From contig CAZEQJ010000001.1 of assembly GCA_964514385.1 (NCBI GenBank), positions 62,001 to 126,000 on the forward strand: a stretch of 64,000 nucleotides of DNA, read 5' to 3'. The notes under the pieces were generated by a model that was given only the letters and a program-made list of their open reading frames with translations, had not been told where the DNA came from and searched no databases. This DNA is from CAZEQJ01 sp964514385. Its GTDB lineage: Bacteria > Bacteroidota > Bacteroidia > Cytophagales > Cyclobacteriaceae. Position numbers and translations under genes: made by a program. Positions 26,492 to 36,077 of the stretch are shown here, in pieces (position 1 is the stretch's first letter; each line of letters starts with the position of its first letter).

Positions 26492-26576
26492 GTTTCTATT
26501 GCTATTATAAAACAAAAAACGGCCTCTGACGAAACCGCTGTGTGTAATGTTTTATCTGTTCTGTCTATTTACTGCG

Positions 26577-26607
26577 CAAAAATACAAGATTGTAATGAGG
26601 TGTGCAA
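26577..26607 (-). promoter_or_regulatory. Bacteroidota sigma promoter of greA
   Basis: Minus strand TTG (26607-26605), 20-base spacer, TATTTTTG (26584-26577): a good match to the -33/-7 promoter of Bacteroidota. It drives greA and the HIT gene, starting next to the 3' end of the pentapeptide gene. Confidence 0.6.
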
Positions 26608-26609
26608 GT

Positions 26610-27449
26610 TTACTTACTTGCCAGTTCTGGCATACGCTCCTGAATCTGCATCGCCAGATCATCATCAAATTTGGCCAGATACAGCGTTTTTACATTTGCC
26701 AGCTGATCAACCGTCAGCCCTGTTACATTTCTGAAGTCTGCTTTATACAAGGTGGCATTGTCAAAATTGGCTCCCATAAGGTATGCCCCCTGTAAGTTGG
26801 CTTCCATCAGAAAGGCATTCTGGAAATCTGACTTGATGAGAAACGCCTTTTCAAAATTGGCTTTGATCATGTACGCATCCCGGAACACAGCTCCGCTGGC
26901 ATAGGCTCCCTTCATATTGGCCTGATTCAGATTTGAATTCTCAAAAATTGTCTGGTTCAAACGTGCATTTTCGAGATTGATCTCAATCATCATGGAGTTG
27001 GACGCGTTGGCGTTATTGAGGTTTGAGCCTGTGAGATTGGTATGATTAAGGTTTGTTTTCGCCAGATAGCAATCAACCAGATTGATATTAAATATGCGAT
27101 GTCGGTTTAACCGTTTGATATTACCTACCGTCCGGAAAGCTGCTTCTTCGGACTCCCAAAGGCGGAAATCATCAATCTCATCTTTGTACGTCCTGATGCG
27201 GGTGCGTGTATCACCTCTCCTGTTCAGATAAAATATCAGGATACCGATGACCGCAATATCGAAAAGCATACCATGTGCTTCTGCCAGTACCTGAGGCCAG
27301 AAGTTGGCAAAATCATGGAGATAATATCGCAGACTAAGTCCGATGATGATTATACCCAGAAAGATCAGCACTAATGTGGATGTCAGTATCTGATTTTCAG
27401 GTATCTGGAGTATTCTCTCACTAATATTTTTGAAGTATCTTTTAAACAC
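26610..27449 (-). CDS. Membrane-anchored pentapeptide-repeat protein
   Basis: 279 residues. Two N-terminal hydrophobic segments (about residues 22-42 and 58-77), then a soluble region and, from about residue 120 to 260, an uninterrupted run of pentapeptide repeats of the A(N/D)LxX type (for example TNLNH, ANMKG, ANFEK, ANLQG, ADFRN). Such repeats form a right-handed quadrilateral beta helix. Some family members shield DNA gyrase, but membrane-anchored ones like this have no assigned role. Confidence 0.88.
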   Translation of the reverse strand: MFKRYFKNISERILQIPENQILTSTLVLIFLGIIIIGLSLRYYLHDFANFWPQVLAEAHGMLFDIAVIGILIFYLNRRGDTRTRIRTYKDEIDDFRLWESEEAAFRTVGNIKRLNRHRIFNINLVDCYLAKTNLNHTNLTGSNLNNANASNSMMIEINLENARLNQTIFENSNLNQANMKGAYASGAVFRDAYMIKANFEKAFLIKSDFQNAFLMEANLQGAYLMGANFDNATLYKADFRNVTGLTVDQLANVKTLYLAKFDDDLAMQIQERMPELASK

Positions 27450-27513
27450 AAGTCTTATTAACCCTGCCTATAACCCACGAATTTAATAATTGAATCTTTC
27501 TATCCTAAATATT

Positions 27514-28467
27514 TTATTGATTTGGATTGTCCGAGTAGATCAATCGTTTGATTTTATCGACCAAAGCCTGGTTTATTTTCACTAATGACTCATACGTCCA
27601 TCCTGCAACATGAGGCGTCATAACTGTATTTGGATGGTTCACAAGAACATCATAAATCTCTTTTTCTCCGGGAGCAAATTTAGCAGGATTTTCATTTGGT
27701 AATACATCAAGGCCCAACCCGCGTAGCTTTCCGGTTTCGAGCAACCCGGGAAGATCCTCCCAGCGTATTATTTTGCCTCTTGCAGTATTGATCAGGTATA
27801 TATTTTTATGGAAACGCCGGATGAAGTCGCTGTTGATCATGCCATCCGTTTCCGCTGTAAGCGGTGTATTAACGGACAAAATATCAGTTTCGTTAAACAA
27901 TTGATCCATTGATACCTCTATAGCATTGGCATCACTAAAGCCTGATCTGTACTTATCAAAAGCAATTACGCGGCACCCAAACCCTGCAAGCTTACCTGCC
28001 AGGGCAGATCCGACGTTGCCGTAACCAATTATGCCAATAGTCAGGGATGACAATTCATATCCACGATTTGCTTCCCGCTCCCAACTGTGCTCTTTCAACT
28101 GTTGCATGCTGTTTTTAAAATTATTCAGCAAAGACAGTATCATCCCGATGGCATGTTCTGCAACCGCATCACGATTTCCTTCCGGACTATTCAGCACCTC
28201 AATATGCTTATCCGAAAGGGCTTTCAGGTCAAAGGTATCCAAACCTGCACCTGCACGGCCCACAAAACGAAGCTTCTTTGCTTTTCGAATCAGGTCAGCA
28301 TCTACAGCGGTTTTACTTCTGATGATCAGCCCGTCAACCCCTGCTAATGCCTCAATTAAAGACTGCCGGTCAATATCTGGTCTGTACATGACATCAAAGC
28401 CTGCATTTTCGAGCATGGGGAATATATTATCATGAATGGTATCTGCAATCAGTATCTGAGGTTTCAT
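27514..28467 (-). CDS. D-2-hydroxyacid dehydrogenase (phosphoglycerate dehydrogenase-like)
   Basis: 317 residues. The NAD-binding motif GIIGYGNVGSALAGKLAGFG, the catalytic arginine region NTARGKIIR, and TPHVAGWTYES with the catalytic His identify the D-isomer-specific 2-hydroxyacid dehydrogenases. No ACT domain follows, so it is not a full allosteric SerA; the substrate might be 3-phosphoglycerate or another 2-hydroxyacid. It overlaps mgtE by four bases and is the third gene of the rsmA-mgtE operon. Confidence 0.85.
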   Translation of the reverse strand: MKPQILIADTIHDNIFPMLENAGFDVMYRPDIDRQSLIEALAGVDGLIIRSKTAVDADLIRKAKKLRFVGRAGAGLDTFDLKALSDKHIEVLNSPEGNRDAVAEHAIGMILSLLNNFKNSMQQLKEHSWEREANRGYELSSLTIGIIGYGNVGSALAGKLAGFGCRVIAFDKYRSGFSDANAIEVSMDQLFNETDILSVNTPLTAETDGMINSDFIRRFHKNIYLINTARGKIIRWEDLPGLLETGKLRGLGLDVLPNENPAKFAPGEKEIYDVLVNHPNTVMTPHVAGWTYESLVKINQALVDKIKRLIYSDNPNQ

Positions 28468-29837
28468 CCAATATAAAGTACATGTGCTATGCCGAAGTAT
28501 ACGCCAAGCCCCAACAAATCGTTGGCCGTGGTAATAAACGGGCCGGAGGCCAACGCCGGATTTATACCAAATCTGTCGAGTACTATAGGTGTAACAGTAC
28601 CCATAAATGACGCCAGCAGCACGACTGCAAAAAGCGCAATGGAAACTACAAACGCGAGCCGGTCACTATCACCCAACAGAATATTGAAGGTAAAAACAAG
28701 GCCTGCCAGCACAACCCCGTTAAGAATGGCTACCAGCAGGACTTTGACTATCCTCTTCCAGAATCCACGGTCCACGGCAGGCTTATTGGCCAGGGTCTGT
28801 ACTACAATAGAACTTGACTGAATGCCAACATTACCTCCCGTGGCAGTAATCAGGGGTATAAAGAAGGCCATAGCCGGAATTAACATCAGATCTTTTTCGA
28901 AATTGGAAATAAAGATGGCTCCGAGGAGCCCACCGGCCATTCCGATGATTAGCCAGGGCAGACGGGCCCGTGTGAGCATCAATACGCTATCATTTTCTTC
29001 TACATCTTCGGTGATACCCGCCATCAGCTGCCGTTCTTCTTCTGCTACTTCACGAATTACATCCACAATATCGTCAATCGTAATTCGACCCAGTAGCTTA
29101 CCCTGTACGTTGATCACAGGCACAGCGTCGAGATCGTAGCGCTCCATGATTTTTGCCACCTCCCGTTCGCTCATAAACGTCTCTACCGATATAATTTCAT
29201 CGCTGTATATATCTGCAATCCGTACATTATCACTGCTAAGGATAATGGTCTTCAAAGATACCCTTCCCAAAAGCTTCTCCCGGTTGTCGACTACATACAC
29301 ACTATATATTTTATTTACTTCCTCAGCCTGTCTTCGTATTTCCTCAATCGTCTGTTTGACGGTCCAGTTGACATTAGCCTTGATCAACTCAGTAGCCATC
29401 AGCCCACCGGCACAGTCTTCATCGTAACGCAACAGGTTGGTGATATTGGCAGCCCGCTCTTCATCATCGATAAAACTGATGATCTCTTCCCTGAATTTGA
29501 GCTGTTGCTCATTCAGGAGGTCGGCAGCATCATCGGAATCCAGATAACCGATCAGTTGAGCAATTTCCTGTGGAGTATAATTGGTAAGAAACCGGGTACG
29601 TTCATCCGAGTCGGTCATGATGATGATTTCAGCCCTCTTTTTGGGCTCCAGCAGGTTCATCACATAAATGCACTCCTCCGTATTGAATTCATCAAGCAGC
29701 AAGCCGATGTCTGCCGGGTTGGCAGACTCGAGCGAATCGCGGATCAGTTCGCCCTTTTCTTCCTGTATCCAGGCATTGAACTGTTCGTAAAATTCCCTGG
29801 ACAGCTCAAATGATAAGATGGTCTGATTGTCTGTCAT
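28464..29837 (-). CDS. mgtE: Magnesium transporter MgtE
   Basis: 457 residues with the full MgtE layout: N-terminal superhelical domain (about 20-135), two CBS domains (about 140-265, with DEDCAGGLMATELIKANVNWTV and RYDLDAVPVINVQGKLLGRITIDD), a connecting helix, and five C-terminal membrane helices. The selectivity segment SALASGPFITTANDLLGLGVYFG-like end has the conserved acidic residue. Mg2+ import gated by cytosolic Mg2+ through the CBS region is the established role. Overlaps rsmA and the dehydrogenase by four bases each. Confidence 0.94.
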   Translation of the reverse strand: MTDNQTILSFELSREFYEQFNAWIQEEKGELIRDSLESANPADIGLLLDEFNTEECIYVMNLLEPKKRAEIIIMTDSDERTRFLTNYTPQEIAQLIGYLDSDDAADLLNEQQLKFREEIISFIDDEERAANITNLLRYDEDCAGGLMATELIKANVNWTVKQTIEEIRRQAEEVNKIYSVYVVDNREKLLGRVSLKTIILSSDNVRIADIYSDEIISVETFMSEREVAKIMERYDLDAVPVINVQGKLLGRITIDDIVDVIREVAEEERQLMAGITEDVEENDSVLMLTRARLPWLIIGMAGGLLGAIFISNFEKDLMLIPAMAFFIPLITATGGNVGIQSSSIVVQTLANKPAVDRGFWKRIVKVLLVAILNGVVLAGLVFTFNILLGDSDRLAFVVSIALFAVVLLASFMGTVTPIVLDRFGINPALASGPFITTANDLLGLGVYFGIAHVLYIG

Positions 29838-30589
29838 ACCTTTATTTTTTTAGCTAATTCTATAAAATCGTCGACCGACAAGGCCTCTGCCCGAAGCTGC
29901 AGGATTTCATCGGATATGGCCTGCTGATCAAACATCCTCAAGGCATTTTTCAGTGTTTTTCTTCTGTTTCCGAAGGCATTTTTCACTACAGTCTTGAGAA
30001 GCTTTTGTGAAACAGGTAATGACTGCCGATTGTTCCTGCTGAACCTCATCACGCTGGAGGTTACTTTTGGTGGAGGGAAAAATGCTCCCGGTGGCACGTC
30101 GAACAATAGTTCAATATCATACCAGGTTTGCATGAGTACACTAAGAATTCCATACACCCTATTTCCGGGCGGTGATGCAATCCTTGCGGCTACTTCCTTC
30201 TGCACCATGACCACAATTTCGTCTACCTGATGATGCCAGTCCAGTAATTTAAAAAATATCTGAGAGGAAATGTTATAAGGAAGATTACCTACTATCGTTA
30301 GCTGCTTATCTGTTTCGGGAAGCTGCCATTTCAGAAAATCCTCATGAAATAACCGAAATTCCCCTGGTGTCAATGTTTTTTGCAAATGCGCTACACTTTC
30401 CGCATCCGTCTCAATAAGCCATAATTCCGGTGTCATGGCGACCAGCTCGCGGGTAAGTACACCTTCGCCTGGTCCGATTTCAATAATAATACGGTCCCGG
30501 GTGAAATCTATTGACTCACATATACGTTTTACATATTGCTGGTCGCGCAGAAAATGCTGTCCCAGGTATTTCTTCGGTCTTACGGCCAT
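29834..30589 (-). CDS. rsmA: 16S rRNA (A1518/A1519) dimethyltransferase RsmA
   Basis: 251 residues from ATG 30589 (MAVRPKKYLGQHFL). SAM-binding segment IIEIGPGEGVLTREL and the catalytic NLPYNISSQIFFKLLD motif are clear, with FPPPKVTSSVMRF further on. It dimethylates two adjacent adenines near the 3' end of 16S rRNA; loss gives kasugamycin resistance in many bacteria. First gene of the minus-strand operon rsmA-mgtE-dehydrogenase, divergent from pdxA over a 47-base gap. Confidence 0.96.
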   Translation of the reverse strand: MAVRPKKYLGQHFLRDQQYVKRICESIDFTRDRIIIEIGPGEGVLTRELVAMTPELWLIETDAESVAHLQKTLTPGEFRLFHEDFLKWQLPETDKQLTIVGNLPYNISSQIFFKLLDWHHQVDEIVVMVQKEVAARIASPPGNRVYGILSVLMQTWYDIELLFDVPPGAFFPPPKVTSSVMRFSRNNRQSLPVSQKLLKTVVKNAFGNRRKTLKNALRMFDQQAISDEILQLRAEALSVDDFIELAKKIKV

Positions 30590-30636
30590 ATGCAAACCTT
30601 TTCAAAGTTGTATCTTGCGTAAAAGTGGGTAAAGAA

Positions 30637-31677
30637 ATGAAGAAAAAAGAAGATAATATAAAAATAGGTATAACCATTGGTGATATCAACGGGATAGGCC
30701 CCGAAATCATTATCCGTGCACTTGCCGATAGCCGGGTATGGAACGATACCATACCTATAATCTATGCCTCCGGCAAAACCATTTCATTTTACCGTAAAGC
30801 TATGGATATTGATTTTGGTTATTTCCACACCAAAGATCTTGAGCATATTCATGCAAATAAAGTCAATGTATTAAATGTATGGGATGAAGTGGCAGAGATC
30901 AATCCCGGACAGGTCACCGAAAATGGTGGTATCTATGCCTTAAAATCACTGGAGGCAGCCACTGCTGACCTGATAGCCGGTAAGATAGACGCTGTAGTGA
31001 CAGCCCCCATCAGTAAGAAAAATATTACCAATGCCGGATTTAGCTTTCCCGGCCATACTGAATATTTTTCAAGTAAATATCCTGACCATGATCACCTGAT
31101 GATCATGAAGAATGATGAGCTTGCAATAGCTACAGCTACCGGACATATTCCGCTTAGTGAAGTGCCTTCCAGCTTGTCTGTGGAGCTGATAAAACGAAAG
31201 ATAAAGCTGCTCCATGACAGTCTCAAAAAAGATTTTAACCTTCAAAAACCACGTATCGCTGTGCTGGGCCTAAATCCTCATGCCGGTGAGGAGGGTATCC
31301 TGGGCAGGGAGGAGATAGAAATCATTGGCCCTGCGATAGAAGAATGCCGTAACCAGCATATGCTCGTCTACGGTCCGTACCCGTCCGACGGATTCTTTGG
31401 CGCTATGCACCATCTCAAATTTGATGGTGTATTGGCAATGTACCACGATCAGGGCCTGATCCCGTTCAAGATTTTTGGATTTGAGTCAGGCGTAAATGTA
31501 ACAGCCGGGCTACCGGTGATACGAACAAGCCCTGACCATGGTACTGCATTTGACATTGCAGGCAAATTTGAAGCCAGCCCGTCGTCATTCCGCTCAGCCT
31601 ACCTTATGGCATATGATATTGCAAGAAACAGAAGACCGGTGCATGAAAAAATAAGAGAGTCAGCATCTATTTCCTGA
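30637..31677 (+). CDS. pdxA: 4-hydroxythreonine-4-phosphate dehydrogenase
   Basis: 346 residues from ATG 30637, the start matching the family N-terminus (IGITIGDINGIGPEI). The metal-binding histidines lie in FPGHTEYF, ATGHIPL and MYHDQGLIPFK; the substrate segment GVNVTAGLPVIRTSPDHGTAFDIAG is near-identical to known PdxA. The enzyme works in pyridoxal-phosphate synthesis with PdxJ. Frame also extends upstream to 30511, but that would run into rsmA. Confidence 0.95.
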   Translation: MKKKEDNIKIGITIGDINGIGPEIIIRALADSRVWNDTIPIIYASGKTISFYRKAMDIDFGYFHTKDLEHIHANKVNVLNVWDEVAEINPGQVTENGGIYALKSLEAATADLIAGKIDAVVTAPISKKNITNAGFSFPGHTEYFSSKYPDHDHLMIMKNDELAIATATGHIPLSEVPSSLSVELIKRKIKLLHDSLKKDFNLQKPRIAVLGLNPHAGEEGILGREEIEIIGPAIEECRNQHMLVYGPYPSDGFFGAMHHLKFDGVLAMYHDQGLIPFKIFGFESGVNVTAGLPVIRTSPDHGTAFDIAGKFEASPSSFRSAYLMAYDIARNRRPVHEKIRESASIS

Positions 31678-31683
31678 TTCAAC

Positions 31684-31714
31684 TTTGTAATAATTTAATT
31701 TTCACCTAATTTTG
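31684..31714 (+). promoter_or_regulatory. Bacteroidota sigma promoter of the yceD-accC operon
   Basis: TTTG at 31684-31687, 19-base spacer, TAATTTTG at 31707-31714: both elements and the spacing fit the Bacteroidota consensus. Transcription would begin near 31720, giving a leader of about 20 nt before yceD. Confidence 0.7.
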
Positions 31715-31738
31715 CACTCCTTTTGAGGGAGTAGAATT

Positions 31739-32248
31739 ATGAAGAAGGCAATACGTGCATTTTCCATACAGATAGACAAGCTTCCTGAGAAGGTGCATTA
31801 TTTCGATTACAGTATCGATCGTTCTTTTTTTGCTGAGTTTGAGGACAATAACATCATAGAAGAAGGTCAATTTGATATTCATCTTAAGCTTACCAAGCGT
31901 TCAACGTTCATAGAGCTTGAATTTTCAATTAATGGCAAAACTCCTCTGGTGTGTGACCGTTCACTTCGCAGTTTCATTTATGACATCAGCGTACTAAGAA
32001 AGCTGATATTGAAATATGGAGAAGAAGAAAAGGAGGTTACTGAAGATGTGATCATGATTTTCCGTGAAACACAGGAAATAAACGTAGCACAATATATATA
32101 TGAGTTTATTATCCTTGAACTACCTGCAAGAAAAATCCATCCTGATCTGAATGAAGATGATGATTTTATTTATAAAAGTGATGAAAATGACACTGACGGC
32201 GATCAGATTGATCCCCGCTGGGAAAAACTAAAAAATATTAAAAAGTAA
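31739..32248 (+). CDS. yceD: DUF177 (YceD-like) protein
   Basis: 169 residues. YceD/DUF177 proteins are almost always next to rpmF and are linked to 23S rRNA or ribosome assembly; here rpmF follows by three bases. The segment FSINGKTPLVCDRSLRSF is the family's conserved cysteine-containing strand, though only one of the paired cysteines is present. The acidic C-terminus (LNEDDDF...DENDTDGDQIDPRWEKL) is typical. First gene of the lipid-synthesis operon. Confidence 0.88.
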   Translation: MKKAIRAFSIQIDKLPEKVHYFDYSIDRSFFAEFEDNNIIEEGQFDIHLKLTKRSTFIELEFSINGKTPLVCDRSLRSFIYDISVLRKLILKYGEEEKEVTEDVIMIFRETQEINVAQYIYEFIILELPARKIHPDLNEDDDFIYKSDENDTDGDQIDPRWEKLKNIKK

Positions 32249-32251
32249 ATT

Positions 32252-32443
32252 ATGGCACATCCTAAACGTAAAACCTCAAAAACGAGAAGGGATAAAAGAA
32301 GGACCCATTATAAAGCTACTCCTTTGCAGCTTGCTGTATGCTCCTCTACTGGTGAAAGACACCGTCCTCACCGTGCTTTCTGGCATGAAGGCAAACTTTA
32401 CTACAAGGGAAAAGTAGTAATGGAGAAAGAAGTTCTCGCGTAA
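32252..32443 (+). CDS. rpmF: 50S ribosomal protein L32
   Basis: 63 residues, MAHPKRKTSKTRRDKRRTHY at the N-terminus, very basic. The zinc-cysteine motif of L32 is reduced to a single cysteine (LAVCSSTGERHRPHR), as in zinc-independent forms. The order yceD-rpmF-fabH is classical. Confidence 0.96.
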   Translation: MAHPKRKTSKTRRDKRRTHYKATPLQLAVCSSTGERHRPHRAFWHEGKLYYKGKVVMEKEVLA

Positions 32444-32486
32444 ATCCCTATATTGGTCGGAATTTTTACCGACTTAGATCCTCAGT

Positions 32487-33485
32487 ATGACAAAACGAGC
32501 TGTAATAACAGGCGTTAATGGGTATGTTCCGGATTACGTACTCACGAATAAGGAACTTGAAACCATGGTGGATACCAATGACGAATGGATCGTCACCCGC
32601 ACCGGTATCAGGGAGAGAAGAATACTGAAAGGTGATGATCAGGGCGTTAGCGTTATTGCGACTCACGCCGCAAGGGGACTTCTTGAAAAAACCGGCACTT
32701 CACCTGATGAAGTAGACCTTATTATTTGCGCCACCACCACGCCTGACATGGTATTTCCGGCGACTGCCAATATCGTAGGGCGAAATATCGGTGCACTCAA
32801 TGCTTTTGGTTACGATCTGCAGGCGGCCTGTTCGGGTTTTTTATATGCTTTAAGTACAGGTGCCTCTTTCATTGAAAGTGGACGCTACAAGAAAGTGGTG
32901 GTAATAGGCGCGGACAAAATGTCGTCAATCATTGACTACTCCGACAGAACCACATGTATCATATTTGGTGATGGAGGAGGAGCTGTATTGCTGGAGCCCT
33001 CAGATGATGACACTTATGGCATCATCGATCAGGTACTCTTTTCCGACGGAATAGGTGAGGAATTTCTTCATATGAAGGCAGGAGGAAGCCGGAGACCGGC
33101 CACTGCCGAAACAGTAGCAAACAGAGAGCACTATGTGTATCAGGAAGGTGCTACAGTATTTAAATATGCTGTAAAGAACATGGCCGATGTGGCGGTTGAG
33201 GTGCTAAGACGGAATAACCTCACCGGCGATGATGTACATTATTTGTTGGCACATCAGGCCAACAAGCGTATTATTGACGCTACTGCCCATCGAATGGGGC
33301 TGTCAGACGAAAAAGTATTAATGAATATTGAGCGGTATGGCAACACTACCAGTGGAACCATTCCTCTATTGCTTTGGGACTTTGAGTCAAAATTTAAAAA
33401 AGGTGACAATCTGGTTTTTGCTGCCTTCGGTGGCGGATTTACCTGGGGGGCCACACTGGTGAAATGGGCATATGATCCTAAATGA
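32487..33485 (+). CDS. fabH: Beta-ketoacyl-ACP synthase III
   Basis: 332 residues. The catalytic triad is visible: Cys in LQAACSGFLYAL, His in LLAHQANKRI and Asn in YGNTTSGTIPL. FabH condenses acetyl-CoA or branched acyl-CoA with malonyl-ACP to begin fatty acid synthesis. In Bacteroidota it often uses branched primers, which would connect with the branched-chain 2-oxoacid dehydrogenase at 9 kb; this link is inference. Followed six bases later by efp. Confidence 0.96.
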   Translation: MTKRAVITGVNGYVPDYVLTNKELETMVDTNDEWIVTRTGIRERRILKGDDQGVSVIATHAARGLLEKTGTSPDEVDLIICATTTPDMVFPATANIVGRNIGALNAFGYDLQAACSGFLYALSTGASFIESGRYKKVVVIGADKMSSIIDYSDRTTCIIFGDGGGAVLLEPSDDDTYGIIDQVLFSDGIGEEFLHMKAGGSRRPATAETVANREHYVYQEGATVFKYAVKNMADVAVEVLRRNNLTGDDVHYLLAHQANKRIIDATAHRMGLSDEKVLMNIERYGNTTSGTIPLLLWDFESKFKKGDNLVFAAFGGGFTWGATLVKWAYDPK

Positions 33486-33491
33486 TATAAT

Positions 33492-34055
33492 ATGGCATCG
33501 ACAGCAGATTTTAAGAACGGACTTACGATTGAATTCAACAACGACCTCTACACCATAATAGATTTTTTACATGTAAAACCGGGCAAAGGTTCGGCCTTTG
33601 TAAGAACCAAATTGAAAAGCGTAACTACCGGTAAGGTTATTGAAAATACATTTAACTCCGGCGAAAAAGTTACTACTGCCCGCATTGAAAGACGCCCGCA
33701 TCAATTCCTTTACAAGGACGATCTGGGTTATCACTTTATGGACTCTTCCACCTTTGAACAAATAATGATTCCGGAAGACTCCATAGATGCGCCTGACCTT
33801 TTGAAAGACGGCCAGGAAGTAGAAGTGATCGTACATGCGGAAACCGAAGAGGTTCTTGGGGCTGAATTGCCTCAGTTTGTTCAGCTTCAAGTAACGTATA
33901 CCGAACCTGGACTCAGAGGTGATACGGCAACCAATGCCACAAAACCTGCGACGCTGGAGACAGGCGCTGAAATAAATGTGCCTCTTTTTATCGATCAGGA
34001 TGAAATTATTAAAATTGATACAGCGAAGCGTATTTACGTCGAACGTGTCAAGTAA
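33492..34055 (+). CDS. efp: Elongation factor P
   Basis: 187 residues, three beta-barrel domains. The loop that reaches the peptidyl-transferase centre reads HVKPGKGSAFVRTKLK, with the lysine of PGKGS at the tip that is modified in many bacteria. The family ending (INVPLFIDQDEIIKIDTAKRIYVERVK-like) is intact. EF-P relieves ribosome stalling at polyproline; the neighbouring accB product has a Pro/Ala-rich linker, a plausible but unproven client. Confidence 0.96.
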   Translation: MASTADFKNGLTIEFNNDLYTIIDFLHVKPGKGSAFVRTKLKSVTTGKVIENTFNSGEKVTTARIERRPHQFLYKDDLGYHFMDSSTFEQIMIPEDSIDAPDLLKDGQEVEVIVHAETEEVLGAELPQFVQLQVTYTEPGLRGDTATNATKPATLETGAEINVPLFIDQDEIIKIDTAKRIYVERVK

Positions 34056-34073
34056 ACCAAAAACTAAACAACG

Positions 34074-34532
34074 GTGAAAGCAAAAGAAATTCAGGAACTT
34101 ATTGACTTTATATCCAACTCCGGACTGGCAGAAGTCGATATAGAAACAGATCAGTTTAAATTAAGTGTGAAGCGAAATTCTGGCACTGTAGCTGCAGCAC
34201 CAGCTCCTCTTCCTGCACCTGCTGCCGCACCGGCTCCGGCTGATGCGCCGGCTCAAAAGCCTGCAGAACCAAAAGCCGACGATGAAGGAAAATACCTTAC
34301 CATTAAGTCCCCCATGATCGGAACATTCTATCGTGCCCCTGGTCCTGATAAAGAAGATTTTGTTAAGGTAGGTGATAAGGTAGCAGCAGGTCAGCCTGTC
34401 TGCATCGTGGAAGCTATGAAGCTTTTCAACGAAATCGAATCAGAAGTGAGCGGAACTATTGTTAAGGTGCTTGTGGATGATGCTTCGCCCGTAGAGTATG
34501 ATCAGCCATTGTTCCTTGTTGATCCATCATAA
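34074..34532 (+). CDS. accB: Biotin carboxyl carrier protein of acetyl-CoA carboxylase
   Basis: 152 residues with GTG start. N-terminal helix pair (1-40), a Pro/Ala-rich linker (about residues 42-70), then the biotinyl domain with the target lysine in EAMKLFNEIE. It carries biotin between AccC and the carboxyltransferase. Twelve bases upstream of accC. Confidence 0.95.
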   Translation: MKAKEIQELIDFISNSGLAEVDIETDQFKLSVKRNSGTVAAAPAPLPAPAAAPAPADAPAQKPAEPKADDEGKYLTIKSPMIGTFYRAPGPDKEDFVKVGDKVAAGQPVCIVEAMKLFNEIESEVSGTIVKVLVDDASPVEYDQPLFLVDPS

Positions 34533-34544
34533 AATTCATCTGTT

Positions 34545-35888
34545 TTGTTTAAAAAGATATTAATAGCCAACAGAGGTGAGATCGCCCTCAGGGTAATACG
34601 TACCTGTAAGGAGATGGGCATCAAAACCGTAGCCGTATATTCCACTGCCGATAAAGAAAGTCTTCATGTGCGATTTGCAGATGAAGCTGTTTGTATCGGA
34701 GAAGCACCAAGTGCAAAATCATACCTGAATATTCCCTTTATCATTTCCGCAGCAGAAATCACCAATGCAGACGCCATTCATCCCGGTTATGGCTTTTTGT
34801 CTGAAAACGCTGAATTCAGCCGAATATGTGAAGAATACGGCATCAAATTTATAGGTCCTTCACCGGAAATGATCTCCAAAATGGGCGATAAGGCTACAGC
34901 AAAGTCCACCATGATGGCTGCCGGAGTCCCGGTAATTCCCGGTTCAGACGGACTCATAACGGATATTGACCAAGGCCTTGGTATCGCTGCTGAAGTAAAA
35001 TACCCCGTAATCCTCAAGGCTACTGCCGGCGGAGGTGGAAAAGGCATGCGGATCATTAACGGTCCGGATGACTTTAAAAAAGCGTGGGAATCAGCACGCA
35101 TGGAAGCGGGTGCTGCCTTTGGTAACGATGGCATGTATCTCGAAAAGTTTGTAGAAGAACCACGGCATATCGAAATACAGATCGTAGGGGACAGTGACGG
35201 TCGGGCCTGCCATCTTTCAGAACGTGATTGTTCCATCCAGCGTCGCCATCAAAAACTTATTGAAGAGACCCCTTCCCCTATTGTAGACTCCGAAATGCGT
35301 GAAAAAATGGGGCAGGCTGCCATAAAAGGAGCCGAAGCAATAAAATATGAAGGGGCTGGCACTGTCGAATTTATTGTCGACAAAGACCGCAACTTCTACT
35401 TTATGGAGATGAACACCCGTATACAGGTGGAGCACCCCATAACTGAAGAGGTTACTGATTTTGACTTGATCAAAGAACAGATAAAGGTAGCAGCGGGGGA
35501 GAAAATTTCAGGTAATAATTACTATCCTAAGATGCATTCCATTGAGTGTAGGATCAATGCCGAAGACCCTCGGAATGGATTTCGTCCTTCACCCGGCAGA
35601 ATAACAGAGTTTCATACTCCGGGTGGCCATGGAATACGTGTAGACTCACACGTATACTCAGGATATACCATACCACCGAATTATGACTCCATGATAGGGA
35701 AACTTATTGTGAGCTCACCTACCAGGGAAGAGTCTATCGTAAGAATGAAAAGAGCCCTGGGAGAGTTCGTTATTGAAGGTATTAAAACCACTATCCCCCT
35801 CCACCTCGTCATGATGGATGATGAGGTGTTCAAAAGTGGGAACTTCACAACGAAATACCTCGATACCTACGATTTCAGTAAGTTATAA
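34545..35888 (+). CDS. accC: Acetyl-CoA carboxylase, biotin carboxylase subunit
   Basis: 447 residues with a TTG start (MFKKILIANRGEIALRV). ATP-grasp features: KATAGGGGKGMRI glycine-rich loop, EFIVDKDRNFYFMEMNTRIQVEHP metal/bicarbonate site. It carboxylates biotin on AccB using ATP and bicarbonate, the first step of fatty acid synthesis. Last gene of the operon; an intrinsic terminator follows seven bases after the stop. Confidence 0.96.
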   Translation: MFKKILIANRGEIALRVIRTCKEMGIKTVAVYSTADKESLHVRFADEAVCIGEAPSAKSYLNIPFIISAAEITNADAIHPGYGFLSENAEFSRICEEYGIKFIGPSPEMISKMGDKATAKSTMMAAGVPVIPGSDGLITDIDQGLGIAAEVKYPVILKATAGGGGKGMRIINGPDDFKKAWESARMEAGAAFGNDGMYLEKFVEEPRHIEIQIVGDSDGRACHLSERDCSIQRRHQKLIEETPSPIVDSEMREKMGQAAIKGAEAIKYEGAGTVEFIVDKDRNFYFMEMNTRIQVEHPITEEVTDFDLIKEQIKVAAGEKISGNNYYPKMHSIECRINAEDPRNGFRPSPGRITEFHTPGGHGIRVDSHVYSGYTIPPNYDSMIGKLIVSSPTREESIVRMKRALGEFVIEGIKTTIPLHLVMMDDEVFKSGNFTTKYLDTYDFSKL

Positions 35889-35895
35889 AAGATTA

Positions 35896-35922
35896 GCCAC
35901 CTCTTATGGGTGGCTTTTTTTT
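35896..35922 (+). terminator. Intrinsic terminator after accC
   Basis: Stem GCCACC/GGTGGC (35896-35901 with 35909-35914), seven-base loop, then eight T (35915-35922). Confidence 0.9.
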
Positions 35923-36077
35923 GTTATGTGCACAAGGAAGATTCAGCAAAAAGGAAACTCCTTTAACCCCTATACAGCTTGTAATAGTCACCTTCACTCA
36001 TTGCCGTCTCTCAAAACTTAAAAAATTATAACCACCTAACAGGTTTAATTACCGCCAATTAATTTTAGCAAGGTTTT

